Source of the DNA: Antedon mediterranea
Lineage: Eukaryota; Echinodermata; Crinoidea; Comatulida; Antedonidae
Length of the DNA stretch: 64,000 bases
Assembly: GCF_964355755.1 (NCBI RefSeq)
Contig: NC_092677.1
Location: 9,074,601-9,138,600, forward strand
Direction: 5' to 3'
The notes below the pieces were generated by a model that saw only the letters and a program-made list of their open reading frames with translations, ran no database searches and was not told the DNA's origin. How positions within the stretch are numbered: position 1 is the stretch's first letter; every line of letters begins with the position of its first letter. The position numbers and the translations under genes are program-made. Positions 1-12,016 of this stretch are shown here, one piece after another.

Positions 1-970
1 TAATAAAAATGAATAAATTAAAATGTCTGAGATACTGGAATAGTCTGCCACAGTGTATTATGCTTCCAAGGTTTTGAGCATTAACAATGTTGACTATGAG
101 ATACGAAGAGTGAATTATATACAACATTGAAACAATAAAGATAGATAAAAATTTTGAAAATTAAAATGAACAGAGAAGGGATGAGATAAAGAAAAAAATG
201 GGTTATTAGAGGATGGAATGAAGAGATAATAGATCTTAAGCAGACAGGAACAGGGACATTTAGATTTTTATGTTGGCTGCTACCCTATTAAGTCATTTTT
301 CTGATAGGCCAATGCGCTAAACGACTGGCACGTCGACTGGCAAATTTTGAATGATCTCCGAAATGATTTTCTGAGAATGTAACTAAGAATGAATTTCAGT
401 CAAATCTAAGAGTCCCTAATAAGAGAGAATCAGGACTGATCGATACAAAAACTCAAATATGTAACAGTAAATAAAAAGTTTAGTGGCTGTCCAATTGAAT
501 CCAATTTTTTTTAGTTTAGTTAGTTTAATCAACTGATGCTTAGTTTGTGAATTAATTGTAATAACTATATGTTTTCTACGGATATGAAGTTTGAAATATT
601 AAGTGAAATAAATGAATTTCCATATTCACTTGAGCCCATTACATTTACCATTCCATAGGAACAATTAATATCCTTAACAACAGTATACCACCGAGTAATC
701 AATTAACTAATGCAAGATTTTTCATAAATTTTAATGCACAATCCAACCATTTGCATACAATGTACCGGTAGGCCTACCTTTTTCCTACTAAACATAAAAG
801 GAAAATCCATGAATCCTGTGGGACACTAATGTATAAAATCTTACACACCCCTCCTTCCGTTATTAAAAAATCTTCAAGGGAAGTGGGGCCTTGGGAATAA
901 AAATGTTGAAGTCATAGTATCTGGGTTACCGCCAGAACAAATATATATACATATATATAATAATAAATCC
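1..970. other. AT-rich stretch without a recognisable gene
   Basis: I see no exon, RNA gene or element end here. A TACCGGTA/TAGGCCTA pair sits at about 762-776 and an irregular (TA)n tract at about 940-962 runs directly into the dispersed repeat that follows. Confidence 0.5.
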
Positions 971-1133
971 AAAGGCAAATTACTGAAAAAATGACAATGC
1001 TGTGGGTATCAGTGGCTGGATCTCAATGGAGATACCAAAAAAAAGTGAAAAGCTAAATCAAAACAATAAAGTGAAACAGCCAGAAAAGTTACCAGAACTT
1101 TCAGGCAACACTAGCCCTTCATCAGTGCAAGTG
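971..1133 (-). repeat. ~160 bp dispersed repeat, copy 1 (hammerhead-like core)
   Basis: This is one of eight copies of a family I recognise only by comparison within the window. Read on the minus strand it begins CACTTGCACTGATGAAGGGC, has a short hairpin (GGGC, loop TAGTGTT, GCCT) and then GAAA. It continues through a CTGGCTGTTT segment and an ATCTC/GAGAT hairpin and ends in CAGTAATTTGCCTTTGG. The copy at 61475-61639 matches it almost base for base. An AT microsatellite adjoins one end. It has no coding capacity. The family name and mechanism are unknown. It could be a non-autonomous retroelement or a MITE without clear inverted ends. Confidence 0.75.
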
Positions 1134-3078
1134 AAGGAATTTGGATAACATCATAGTATAAGAACTGGTTTAAGTGCTGCCTGGGTGGACAGGAATAAAA
1201 GAAATACAACAAAAGGAGACAGGGTGGAGTCTGAATAAGAGTGGAAAACAAAGAAGGTAGCTCAGTAGAGATATAAACAGTTTATATTATTTATTTTAAA
1301 ACATTCACAACACAGCTAACATAGCATTGCTAGATTATAGAAAAAGGACCTCTTTCTATTTCCCTGACTGTTGGAAACTGTCAAAAATTGGATTCAGTCT
1401 ATATATAAGGAAATCAATATAATTTAGGTAACCACAAAGAGGAAAAATTAAGGAAAACTATCCTATATATAAGCATAAATGTTATTTGCATCTGCCTATA
1501 TCGCAGTTGTTTCCTTGAGGAACTTTTACAAATTGTAGCAAAGAAATACATATGTTCGCCAATCTCATCGGCCCCTTTTATACCTACAAACATAAATAAT
1601 GGTACCATTGACCACCAATTTGTCACAATAAATTTAAACAAGCATTTGATTATTCTGCAACTGGCCGCTGCATTCTCGGTAACAGCTATGAAACTTATCT
1701 TGTTATTCAAACTTCTGCTTAATGGTTAGTTCATAACAGCAGCAAAAGAGCATATAAATAAAATGTAGATTTCAGCACATTCTATAACTTGCCATGATTT
1801 TATTTTAATTCTTAACAGTTAATTAATTAGTTCCTTAATTCTTTTACAAAAGCTCAAGATTTGGCAAAAACTTGGTTTGGAAACAATTTTGTATCAAACT
1901 GTGTGATTTAAGATTTTAATCATTCTCTTGGAACAAGAGCTTACTTTTCAATCAAAAGGCTCTGGGACCTTAAAATGACACTTTAGCACTGTGTGACCAC
2001 ATCGACATCGATGTACTTTATACAGAAGGAATATAAAGATTTGAATTATTCAATGGGTTATAGCTAGTTTCAAAATCTAATCACCATTAATTCCTAACCA
2101 AGATCTATGGTTGCCGCAGGTATTAATTAACTTTTAACAACTAGAAATGGAAGGTGAACAAGTTTCAAATTATTCAGTTGCTATTTTAGATACCAAGATC
2201 AAAATTTAATTGTAGAACTCTTCCTTAACAGACCTAATGAAAAGACAAGAAGCAAATAATGTGCAACTAACTGACAGGAACTAAAGAAGAATACCGGTAT
2301 AGGATTATTTAGTAATGGGGTATACAATTTTCACAAACTTTCTCCTTTTTTTTGACTAAAATGTTGAACAATATTTATGTGTACGATTTTTTAAGATTAC
2401 ATTACAGTCATATAATCAAACAATTTATGTTTAAAGAAATAAAAGAAATTGTCAGTCATTTCACATGAAGTTAATCCTTGTAATAAAGGTGTATAAAAAG
2501 AAAAAAAACTTTAAATTCAATCAAAATCCTATTGGTTGGCAGCCAATTTGACTTTTTTTTGCTTTAAGTTTACAGGTTTACAGTTAAATATTTTTTTTAA
2601 TCTAATTTTTAGCAAAAGTAAATAACTATATGTAACATCAAAATGGCATATTCCAACAAAAAACAAAAATTTGAAAAAAATATTTTTTAGGGGACAATAT
2701 ATGTTTGAATATCTGTTTGAGTATATTTGCATACCTTCAAGATAATCAAAATATTATAATGTTTACAAGATATTATTACAAAAAATGACAATTGTTTAAC
2801 AAACCTTTCATACTAACCCACTATATAATTATCCTGAACCGGGAGTTTTTAGAGATTAATCTTGTTTCAGAACAAAATCCAATATTGATGATCCAGCATC
2901 TGAAAAATATAAAATGAGTTTTATGAATATATCAATCAATAAATCTTAAAGATGTATTGTCCCTCAAAAACATGAAAAACAAAGTTTAATAAAATCAGAC
3001 ATTGAATAGTTATGATTGATGAATGCACAATGAAAACAATCTTTTGCAGGAATTCCAATTGGAGAGCCAGGGAAGGAC
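1134..3078. other. AT-rich stretch without a recognisable gene
   Basis: Nothing here passed inspection. An open frame on the minus strand at 1414-1710 (98 codons) contains a hydrophobic segment and an internal acceptor-like TTTATGTTTGTAG, but I found no convincing exon boundaries and no family resemblance. Confidence 0.4.
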
Positions 3079-3456
3079 GGATGGGAGGAGAGAGGAAAGA
3101 GAGATGGGAGAAGAGAGGAAATAGGTAAGAGGGATGGGAGGAAAGAGGAAAGAGAGATGTGAGAACAGATGAAATAGGTAAGAGGGATGGGAGGAGAGAG
3201 GAAAGAAAGATGGGGGAAGAGAGGAAATAGGTAAAAGGGATGGGAGAAAGAGGGATGTGAGAAGGACAGAGAAGGAGGGATGGGAGTAGAGAGGGAAAAG
3301 GGATGGTTGTAGAGAGGAAAGAGGGATGAGAGAAGGAAAGAGGAATGAGAGAAGGACAGAGAAGAAAGGATAGGAGGAAAGAGGAAAGAGGGATGGGAGA
3401 AAGGCAGAGAAGGAAGGATGAGAGAAGAGGGAAATAGGAAGGAAGATCAAATTAGA
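3079..3456. repeat. Purine-rich 53 bp minisatellite
   Basis: The plus strand is almost entirely G and A. The phrase GGATGGGAGGAGAGAGGAAA recurs at 3079, 3132, 3185 and 3238, an exact 53 bp period for about four units. After this the array decays into shorter GGGATGGGAG/GAGAAGGACA variants up to about 3456. A long Ser/Pro/Leu/Phe-rich open frame on the opposite strand is a by-product of this composition and not a gene. The strand asymmetry could favour triplex (H-DNA) formation, which is inference. Confidence 0.9.
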
Positions 3457-4518
3457 AAATCTATCTGATAATCATTTTTACAAAAGATGCAGTATTTGCA
3501 TTCCTAAAAGTGCATTATCACATATCTCCATCTCAACCATTCTTGCAATAAAGGATTGAATGCTTGGTCATAGACATATACCGGAATATGGCTGAGATCA
3601 GAGACTATAATTAATAATAAATTGTTGAAGAGTACAAGCTTTAATGTCGGCACTTTGTTAAATAATATTTATAAAAAGCCACAATTTCAGCAAAGACCAG
3701 TTATCCTGATTAATTTAGAAAATAATTTCATCAGGATTACTAGTATGACATTAGCAGGCTGTACTCAACACAATGCCATCTAAAACAATATTGAGGTAGC
3801 AATAGTTACATTACAGTTTAATTACAGTAGAAAGGAAGATTTTAATTTCAATCTATGTTGATAAACATAGAAAATGAAATGGATAATAACGTATTACTAA
3901 TTATATGAAATCTTTTTTAAAAAAGAATATTTCTTTTGGATTCATAGAATTAGAATCAGTTGGTTAATTATATCATGTCTAAAATTATTCAATAGAACAT
4001 ACAAACTATTATTGATTGAACAATTGGTTTTTGGTATTTATTTCAGTTTCTCTGCAAAATTAATTTTTGTCTATAGATATCCATCACAAGTTTGTAAATT
4101 ACACACAAGATAAAACAACTATGTATGGATGTTTGTATGTATAAATTTAAGTGTGTTGTAAATAACACTCCTGAAGGGCAGTTTAGGTGATCACACACAC
4201 TCACCTCAAAATAAAAGAGCCTGGTTTGGTATTTTACTTTTCTTTTTTAATTTCCTAATTTGTCATATTTTCAACATTTTTTCTTCTTGCTCATTAGTCA
4301 TATTTGTTGAGCACATAGAGGTATCGAATTGGATTCAAACACCATTCATTTACTGCTTTTCTGAAAATAGCTTAACATAAGAATATTACTAGCCATTACG
4401 GACAATAGTTTGATGGATAACCGTCTAGACAATACATGTCAATCATGGCGATTATTTGCATAGAATAGCTTCTATCAGGTGGAGTAGAAACAGGTTAGAG
4501 CATTATTATGATGTCCAG

Positions 4519-4524
<6 letters not shown>
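3457..4524. other. AT-rich stretch without a recognisable gene
   Basis: I see no open frame with exon signals, RNA gene or element end in this interval. Confidence 0.45.
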
Positions 4525-4555
<31 letters not shown>

Positions 4556-4776
4556 CATACTCATCCAACAGCGAGTAACCCGCCAATTACAGGATGGATA
4601 AACTATTTAAAATTTCACAAGACAAACATATACACAAGATGCTCTACATAAACAAAGACTTATTATTAAGTCTTTGGGAGTGGAGTTGTAAATTGTCATG
4701 AGAAAAAAACCCTGACATATGACAGGACTTGAACCCAGGACCCTTAGATTGGTAGCCAAGCCACAGCTCCACTCCA
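4525..4776 (-). mobile_element. tRNA-derived SINE, copy 1 (damaged head)
   Basis: Read on the minus strand, the element starts with a tRNA-like head (GGAGTGGAGCTGTGGCTTGG, then a B-box-like GGGTTCAAGTCC). It continues into the central block ACAACTCCACTCCCAAAGAC...GTAGAGCATCTTGTG shared with the copies at 10113 and 18001. It ends in a 31 nt poly(A), seen as poly(T) at 4525-4555 on the plus strand. Compared with the 18001 copy, about 17 nt of the A-box region are missing, so this copy is unlikely to be transcribed. Its 3' third differs from both other copies. Confidence 0.85.
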
Positions 4777-7700
4777 ATATTAAAGCAGCGAAGACTAATT
4801 TTGTTGAGGCCAGTTTCTGCCGCAATGAATAATCGTTTAATAATCTTTTTATTTAAATAATCAGTATAATGTCCAAGTGTAGTGTAGAAATTACATAGAG
4901 TTAGGGTGTGGGATTATACCCAATTTCATTAATCAATTATTTAATTAATTTGTCTCCAAATTTTGCCTAAATTAGGTGGCAAAAATATCAGTTATATACA
5001 CCAACACAACAGATAGCCAAGAGCACAATATTGTTAATTGGATCAACATAAAAAATTGACAAATAGATATTTTAGTTAAGTATCTGGTCCATACAAATTT
5101 GAGGCCTCTCAAGGTAGCCTTTTTTATGAGGTGAATATCATGCCATCAAATTATGTCAGCAATACCTTGATAATAAGTTTAGTGTGCAAATGTGATATAA
5201 CAAGCTTTGCATGGTGAAATGATATGTGGCTCACACTCAAGTTCTGTCACAGACAAGTCTCAAATTCAGACAATCAGCTGGTAGTGTTAATATGCAAGTT
5301 GACCTATATTCATTATTTAGGTTAACAGATAGATGGATTGATTTCTTATGTTCAACACTGCCCTTAGCAATAATCTTGGATAGAGTTAGTTTTGTATGCT
5401 CCATCTCTCCAATTGGAATTCAACAGAGCTTTATTAAATCAGTTTTTGAAAATCAATTGACTAAGAAAACACATCTATATTTACATCCCATGCATAATGC
5501 TATATCTCAGAGCAAACATAATTTTTATGTATATTTTACATGCAAATGACCATAAACAGAAATAATTTTCCACTGATGAATGAACACTTACAATAACTGT
5601 TCCATTTATATTAATACTTGCTCCAAATAGTGTACGATGTGAATCAGATTATTATGAACCTAAAATAACTTTTTTCCTAAGCATATACATATACAGTTCT
5701 CTCCCAATACTGGAACCTCTTGGGCTAGCCTAAAATGTCTGGTTTTCCAAGATATGTTTTTAAGTAAAACAAGAATTTGAACCTCAATGAAAGTCTGATT
5801 TTGGTAGTTTCTGGTTTTTTAGACAGTGTGCAATATTGCAAGAGTTAATTTTTTAAATTGACAAAATATTCCCTGCATCATATACAATTCAGAGCCACAC
5901 ACATTTTTGTATGGAAGGCCTACATTTTTTTTTTAAATTTGAAACCATTTTATTTGAGCTACTCAATTATAACTGCGATAATGGCAACTGGTTGTGACAG
6001 TTCACACGCACTGTACGATGCACTCATTGGCGTCCTGCCCTGAACACTTTAAATGAAAGGGTTTGCATGCTATCAGCCCTAACCATATGTACTTATGGCT
6101 GTGTGTATACATACTAGTCTGGAGCTGTATGATTAATCATTGTTTCAACAGAAGAACATAAAAAATGTCAATAAACAGCACTAAAGTCTCCAAATGAGTG
6201 ATCTACTGGTCTTGCTATCAGAAAAGTAAGTCAGTTTTTGTGGGACGACTTTATGAAATAAAGCTGGTTGAAAGGAGTTGAGTACTTGTTTTTTAGGACT
6301 GGGTCATGCTGACAGTTTAAATGGGTGTTTGTGTGAATGGTAATGAGCAGACTTTTCTTCTGGACATTAAAGGGACATTTGTTTTAGTTCCTAAAGAATC
6401 ATCCTTGTATAATAGATCCAAATTTCACCCAAAACAAGTATAACGAATTACCTTTAAAGTATAAATTACTGATTATGAAAATAAAAAGTTCTGACTAGTC
6501 TACATGGTAGACAGACTGATAAAATACACTTCAAATGATTGAAGATCGAATACAGTAGATTCACCAGAAAGTTTCCTCTTAATAGAGGTATCCCAAGGAG
6601 AGGTTCTACAGTCCTGAAGATTGTGCAGATAGTAGATGAAATTTGACTGTACTTTTTGCTAGGCAGAAATGGGCAAAAAAAAAATCTTATTTACTAGCAA
6701 TGCTCCATCTCGTCTCTACTTTAAAAAGCAAAATTCAGAAAAACGGAGGTTCTTTCGAATGAATATATGAAACAGGCTTGCCTCCCTGCATAATTATAAA
6801 TCATCAAATGGTTTCTTTTTGGGTGCAAATAGCCTGTGAATCTTCTTAAGTACAATTTACAAAATGTAGGCCTATCTATGTCCACATTTGGAACATAAAT
6901 GTATGAACAAATAATTCTACAGCATTTTTTTTTAATGTTCAGTGGATCCAGAAAGATGTACTGTATGGCATGGATATAATGTTTGAACTTTACATCTACA
7001 CAAACAATACAATTAGTAACCGCCACCATGGGTCTGATTTTTAGGTATATAAATAGAATATAGAATGTCCACATGGGAGCAACAAATCCATAAACTGAAT
7101 TAGCAGAATTTTGGTTGACCCTTCAATAACTTAATCTTTTCTGAAGTACAGTAGTGACATTAAACAATGCAATGCCATAGAAATATTTTCATATCATTTC
7201 AAGCAATACACGTTTTGGGTCCAACAAAGTGTACCCTAAATTGGGCGTTCCTCTGAATATAGTTTTACATAATATATATTTGTTGGTTTCATAGGTTACG
7301 TGTCCCCTAAATAAGGATGTCCCCTCAATGAAGATGGCCTCTTATAAAGGTTTTCCCTTAATATACCTTGACTAGTGGTGTTCTAATGTTAAACTGATTG
7401 AAAATAAAGGAATCAAATAAATAAATGAGTTTCATTTTGTATTAAATTTATTTTCTTTCTAAAGGTTTATTTATAGAATACTATTCTAATTTTATAGGGT
7501 ACCAGCATTTAGAATCAAATTGTAAAATAAAAATTATAAAAGAAATTTTATAGTAAACTGAAGGGTAAAATACAAGATGTTGTATACTGTACATAGTCTC
7601 TGTAGTAAATTCAAATTCCTGGTAATTCAAATGCATTCATTATCACTAAGTTCAATATACTATTTGTGTTTCAATATTCAATAAATTCAATAGACTCACA

Positions 7701-8055
7701 GCAGCCATGCAATAGTTTATCAACTGATCATTTATACCGTAGTGAAATGCATAGTGGAGAATGTCTACTCCTATTTCTACTCAAGAAAGGGCGCTGTATC
7801 ATTTGTTAACATAGAGGGTGCTATTATAAAAGATTTCGGGCATTAGCGTCTATAGTAAATAACGAAAGTGTGGCATTTGCGCGTGTGCATTGTGGAAAAT
7901 GTGTAGCATTTTAAAAAAAATTTTTAAAAGAGTAGAGGCTAAATCATTCATAAATCGATTCACTATGGGAATGTTTTTAGTATCCAAAAGAATCGGAAAA
8001 TTCACCATTTGCAGAAGACAGGAGATTATTTGTGATTATCAGAGACTTCGGAGGT
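4777..8055. other. AT-rich stretch, possible small pogo-like remnant
   Basis: No gene was recognised. At 6552-6612 a 61 bp segment begins ACAGTAGATTCACC and ends GGTTCTACAGT, an imperfect inverted pair resembling the ends of the 20.5 kb MITE. At about 7245-7370 phrases like GTCCCCTAAATAAGGATG and GTCCCCTCAATGAAGATG recur, as in decayed pogo/Tigger ends. Both calls are weak. Confidence 0.25.
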
Positions 8056-8216
8056 CTGCACATGAAGGGCTAGTGCTGCCCTGAAGCTCTGCTAACATTT
8101 CTGGCTGTTTTACTTTATTGTTTTGATTTAGCTTTTCGCTTTTTTTTTTGTATCTCCCTTGAGATCCAGTCACTGAAACCCACAGCATTGTCATTTTTTC
8201 GGTATTTTGCCTTTGG
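8056..8216 (+). repeat. ~160 bp dispersed repeat, copy 2
   Basis: This is the same family as 971-1133, here on the plus strand. The first core box is mutated (GCACATGAAGGGC instead of CACTGATGAAGGGC) and GAAA has become TGAA. The hairpin arms GGGC/GCCC and the downstream CTGGCTGTTTTACTTTATTG, ATCTCCCTTGAGAT and TTTGCCTTTGG blocks are intact. It is full length. Confidence 0.85.
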
Positions 8217-9194
8217 ATTTATATTCAATTTTTATAAATTTCTGTATGCAGTGGTATTGTTCAACTGTATTAGTAGGCTTCAAAGTACAATTCTAAAATA
8301 TAACCATTTTCTTTTAAAAGCTTAACCGAAAAGTGTACAGTATTATACCTGTATTGCCTAGGTGTGTCCCTTTGAAACAGATCTAGTCCAGACATCACAT
8401 GATCCCCTCATGACTATTCATGAAGTGGAATCGTCTAATACTGCCGATCGATAACTTAAAGGATGGTTAAAAGGCGAGATCATATTGACTGATAATTGTG
8501 ATTGGTATGTCTGGCTATGTGACTAGATGAGCTAAAGCGCTGATTCAAGATCGACTTCAAATAAACCGGAGTGGTAATTTAACACGTGTCTGACGTTCTA
8601 GCGACTTCGGCTAAAATTTGAAATGAAAAATGAATTCTGATATTAAATATGAATGTGATAATAATCTTATGCTAGATATAAGGTAATACAATAAGAATCT
8701 AGTTTGCTAGATATGGCTTATAATAGTACACTTATTAAACAGCAAACCCACAAATCAGGAGACACTGTCTCTTTATGATCACATTAGGGGAACTTGGGGT
8801 AACTTTACCCTATGTACCTAATTAGGGGGATTAAGTTTTACCTCATGTTTAGAAAGAACATGTAAAAAATACTCAACAAAAAAAATTAAACTGCAATTGT
8901 GGGTGTTGTGTTGGCCAAGTTTTCCATCAACGGTTATTTTTATTTCAATATCATATTGAGGATCAATAATACTAGAAGAATAAAATTATTCTTGTCACGT
9001 ATAAGACTATCAAACTAAAATATATAGTTAACAAGTAAACAGATAAAGTAAATGGCAATAAACAATGTAAAATAAGCTTTGGGAAGACTTTAAAGACGAA
9101 TGTCTACCCCTACTATCTATGAGGGTACAGCACAATGCCAAGAAGCATTACCACACAGCAAAACATCCCCTTTTAGATATGGGCTAGTAAGATT
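8217..9194. other. AT-rich stretch without a recognisable gene
   Basis: I see nothing beyond AT-rich sequence. No element ends or exon signals were found. Confidence 0.4.
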
Positions 9195-9338
9195 TATTTA
9201 TAAATAGTCCAGTAGTTAACTAATTCAGTAGTTAACTAATTCAGTAGTTAACTAATTCAGTAGTTAACTAATTCAGTGGTAAACTAGTCCCGTAATCAAC
9301 TATTCCCGTGATCTACTAGACCAGTGGTCTAGTATTTG
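9195..9338. repeat. 16 bp tandem array with one-sided decay
   Basis: Four identical units of AGTAGTTAACTAATTC lie at 9211-9274. Four progressively diverged units follow at 9275 (AGTGGTAAACTAGTCC), 9291, 9307 and 9323, and a partial unit precedes them. The phase is held exactly at 16 bp for eight units. The unit contains the palindrome GTTAAC. Confidence 0.92.
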
Positions 9339-10112
9339 ATAAATAATATTTGACAATGGTTAGACAAATGAGCTTTTGGATCAACAACACACTGTATGAA
9401 GAACAATACAAGTGCTCACGTAATTAACTAGGTCACAACACAATCACAATCAATAACGATGTTTGTACAGGGTATAAACCAGACATAGCCTGAGGGATGA
9501 ATGCCGTGAAATGTTCAATATCATTATTTTAAGACTAGCTGGCCGAACAAAAAAGATGGAACCGGTTAACCATTCGGAATAATGAAAAGCGCGATATGTC
9601 AACATTGCTTACAGAGAGAATCATACTTAAATTCTAAATAATGGAAACTATATATAACGTTTCACCGAAAAGTGTGACAGAACGCCATTTTGTAATACAA
9701 CAGCATGTGCTAATATAGACTGCAGCTTTATGGCGTGTATGCAAATGAGAAATATTACCATGTAGAACATTAATTCTATAATCTTTGGTAGAGATTTGTC
9801 ACTATTCTTGTAAACAGATCATATTATAATCTCCACAGAAAATAATTTTATAGGATACACAATAACTTTCTCTTTTAGTTAGTTATTTCTTGCTTGTTAA
9901 ATGTTCAATGAATTGAAGAAATAAAATATTTTTAAAAATAAAATTTCTGTTTTTGATTAATTATTTGTTGAATTATTTTTATTCAAATCTTGTATATAGG
10001 AAGTAGAACAGCAATTCTCTGATTAGACTTCAAAATTTCACCATACAGTACCTCTGAAAACTAAATTTTTTTTAAATCACGATATCTGCACAAGTAACAG
10101 TTTTGAAAGAAT

Positions 10113-10324
10113 TTACAACTCCACTCCCAAAGACTTAATAATAAGTCTTTGTCTATGTAGAGCATCTTGTGTATATGTTTGTCTTATATGTTCTAGTGCA
10201 GTATATGGAGAGCCATCTCGATAGTGCTTTGCACTCATGGCAATCCTCAGGGTGCTGCACCGCTGTGTTGTCATGTATGTTTGCCTGAAAATTAAATAAA
10301 ATAAAATAAATAAATAAATAAAAT
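10113..10324 (+). mobile_element. 5'-truncated SINE, copy 2
   Basis: The copy starts inside the shared central block (TTACAACTCCACTCCCAAAG ... TAGAGCATCTTGTGTATATG), so the tRNA-like head is missing, as in incomplete reverse transcription. Its 3' part (about 10190-10280) is unlike that of the other two copies. It ends in an AAATAAAATAAATAAATA-type tail. Confidence 0.8.
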
Positions 10325-10840
10325 CAAAATTCTGTCAGTGAGAAAAACCTTTTTCTTAAAACATTAACAAATATGGTGTAAAAACTTGAGGAGCTTTACA
10401 ATCAAAAATCTTAAGGACCTATCAGTTTGATGCTTTAATATTGTTGCAATCTTATAAATTGCTATCCGATTTTGTCCATCTGAAAAGTAATTTGGTATCG
10501 CAGTAATCTACTTCGGTTTGTGTACATATTTTTTTTTGTTTTAAAGCGTTCAAATATTTTGTCCCCATTTGAAGAATCTACACTTAAATTCTTTCTTAGC
10601 CTTGGTTTTGAGTTGAATGTTTTTGCATCTGGCTTTTAATTTTTTTTTTTAACGTAACATTTTTATTTTTAGATTAACCTTCGTACATTGTTTCTAAATG
10701 CTTAAAGTCGTCAAAAAACAAAAAAATTATTTGTTGTTATTCTCGGAGATCGCGAGATGATCACACTTGTACAAAATGAAAGGAACATGCTCGTGAAATG
10801 TCTGTAGACGATCTGAGCATGCCTCATTACAAACGCTTAC

Positions 10841-10962
10841 CTTTCCTTGAAGCTTTTTATCTAGTGTATTCTGATTGGAAGCTCGAATGAATAATTTATA
10901 GCAAAAGAATTTGTAGACGTGAAAAAAAAACTCTTTGAAATACATTACGGACGTTGGACAAT
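10841..10962 (-). CDS. Candidate coding exon, possibly the first coding exon of an unknown gene
   Basis: On the minus strand a T-rich tract and GTGTGGCAG (acceptor after 10963; an alternative AAG acceptor would start the exon at 10971) precede an open segment. The segment ends at AAGGAAAG followed by GTAAGC, a strong donor. An ATG at 10945 with G at -3 opens 35 codons to the donor in phase 0. The peptide begins MYFKEFFFHVYKFF and ends NTLDKKLQGK, with aromatic residues first and then a charged stretch. I do not recognise the family. A donor with perfect GTAAGTG lies upstream at 11730, so this exon could be spliced to a 5' UTR exon with an intron of about 760 bp. It could still be chance, because AT-rich DNA supplies T-tracts easily. 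Confidence 0.35.
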
Positions 10963-11730
10963 CTGCCACACCTTAATAATAAAAAAAATTGTTTAAAATA
11001 TATACTCAATTCTAGGTAACTATAAAACTGTATAATTGAAATCGCAACATTTACCAAATTTGGTTATATCTGGGTAAATAGATATGTTAAGTAAATACTT
11101 GTTACAAAACGTTTCCATCATGAAGAAAATGTTTCCACGGAAGCAATTTTTATTTTTCGTTACTTTTTGTATTCCTTGGTATACTATCATTTTTATTGTT
11201 GCTTCGTAATCGGTTTGAAAATTAGAATGGTTTCAGAAATATAAAATATTTTTCTAAATTTTCAGATACGTAGAACATGAAAAACATGTGAATGCTGCAA
11301 TCGTTAAATGAAAATGGTAAATTCTTTTTGGATAGATTGGTTAATATAATCACTTCTCACAATTACATATGAAATAACCAGACAAGGTATGCTTTCGACA
11401 ATGTAAAAAAATGATGTCTGGGAATGTCTGCCTGAAAAATCAAATTGAAATAAAATCTTTCATAACCATCATACGACCTACGTCTAGGAATTCCTAACAA
11501 TAAACAAAACATTTAGTTTATATATCATCTATCATCACATTGCTAATAATATGCATGAAAAAAAAGGGTAGGTGAAAAGAACAAGATCTTAATCCTTAAA
11601 ATAAACGTACAATACACATTTTTTTCGCAAATCAATCGGCAAACGCGCGTTTGACACTCAACTAAAAAATGTAGGAAAAAATAACTTTATAACGTAATAA
11701 AGTAAAAGACTTATTTATAATATCACTTAC

Positions 11731-11955
11731 CTTTCAATATATTATACGAATCTAGATCCGACTATTCATTTTCGTGGAGAAAAAAAATTATGATGAGAAC
11801 AGCATGCGTGTATGTTTGAAGACACTTGTGTCACAAAATGGCGCAGATACGTCCAGGCTATCATTAAAATCCCGCGAGAACGAACAGGAGCACGTGTATG
11901 AATGTAGTAATGAATATGCAACAAATGTTTGCACATTATGTTTGCATGTGGCGTC
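11731..11955 (-). other. Candidate promoter and 5' UTR exon of a minus-strand gene
   Basis: The segment is richer in CpG than its surroundings (GCGCACGTACGGACGCC, CACGTG, TCTCGCGGGA on the minus strand). A CATATAAAC box lies at 11982-11988, which would place transcription start near 11955. The exon would end at TATTGAAAG before GTAAGTGATA, an almost perfect donor (boundary 11731/11730). An ATG at 11936 opens a 56-codon frame (MCKHLLHIHY...) that stops at 11766, before the donor. It would be an upstream ORF, or the segment is non-coding leader. The coupling to the exon at 10841-10962 is inference. Confidence 0.3.
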
Positions 11956-12016
11956 CGTACGTGCGCTAAAGCATGACAGAGTTTATATGAAAACAGGAGG
12001 CGCTACGAGTCTCTAA

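Noticed and set aside
3010-3450. 146-codon minus-strand frame rich in Ser, Pro, Leu and Phe
   Set aside because: It is the pyrimidine strand of the 53 bp minisatellite; low complexity and period explain it fully.
6180-6226. Possible plus-strand exon before CAGAAAA/GTAAGTC
   Set aside because: With the best acceptor (AATAAACAG) all three frames contain stops.
6721-7074. 117-codon minus-strand frame
   Set aside because: No splice context or known domain; Tyr/Ile/Cys-rich composition typical of chance frames in AT-rich DNA.
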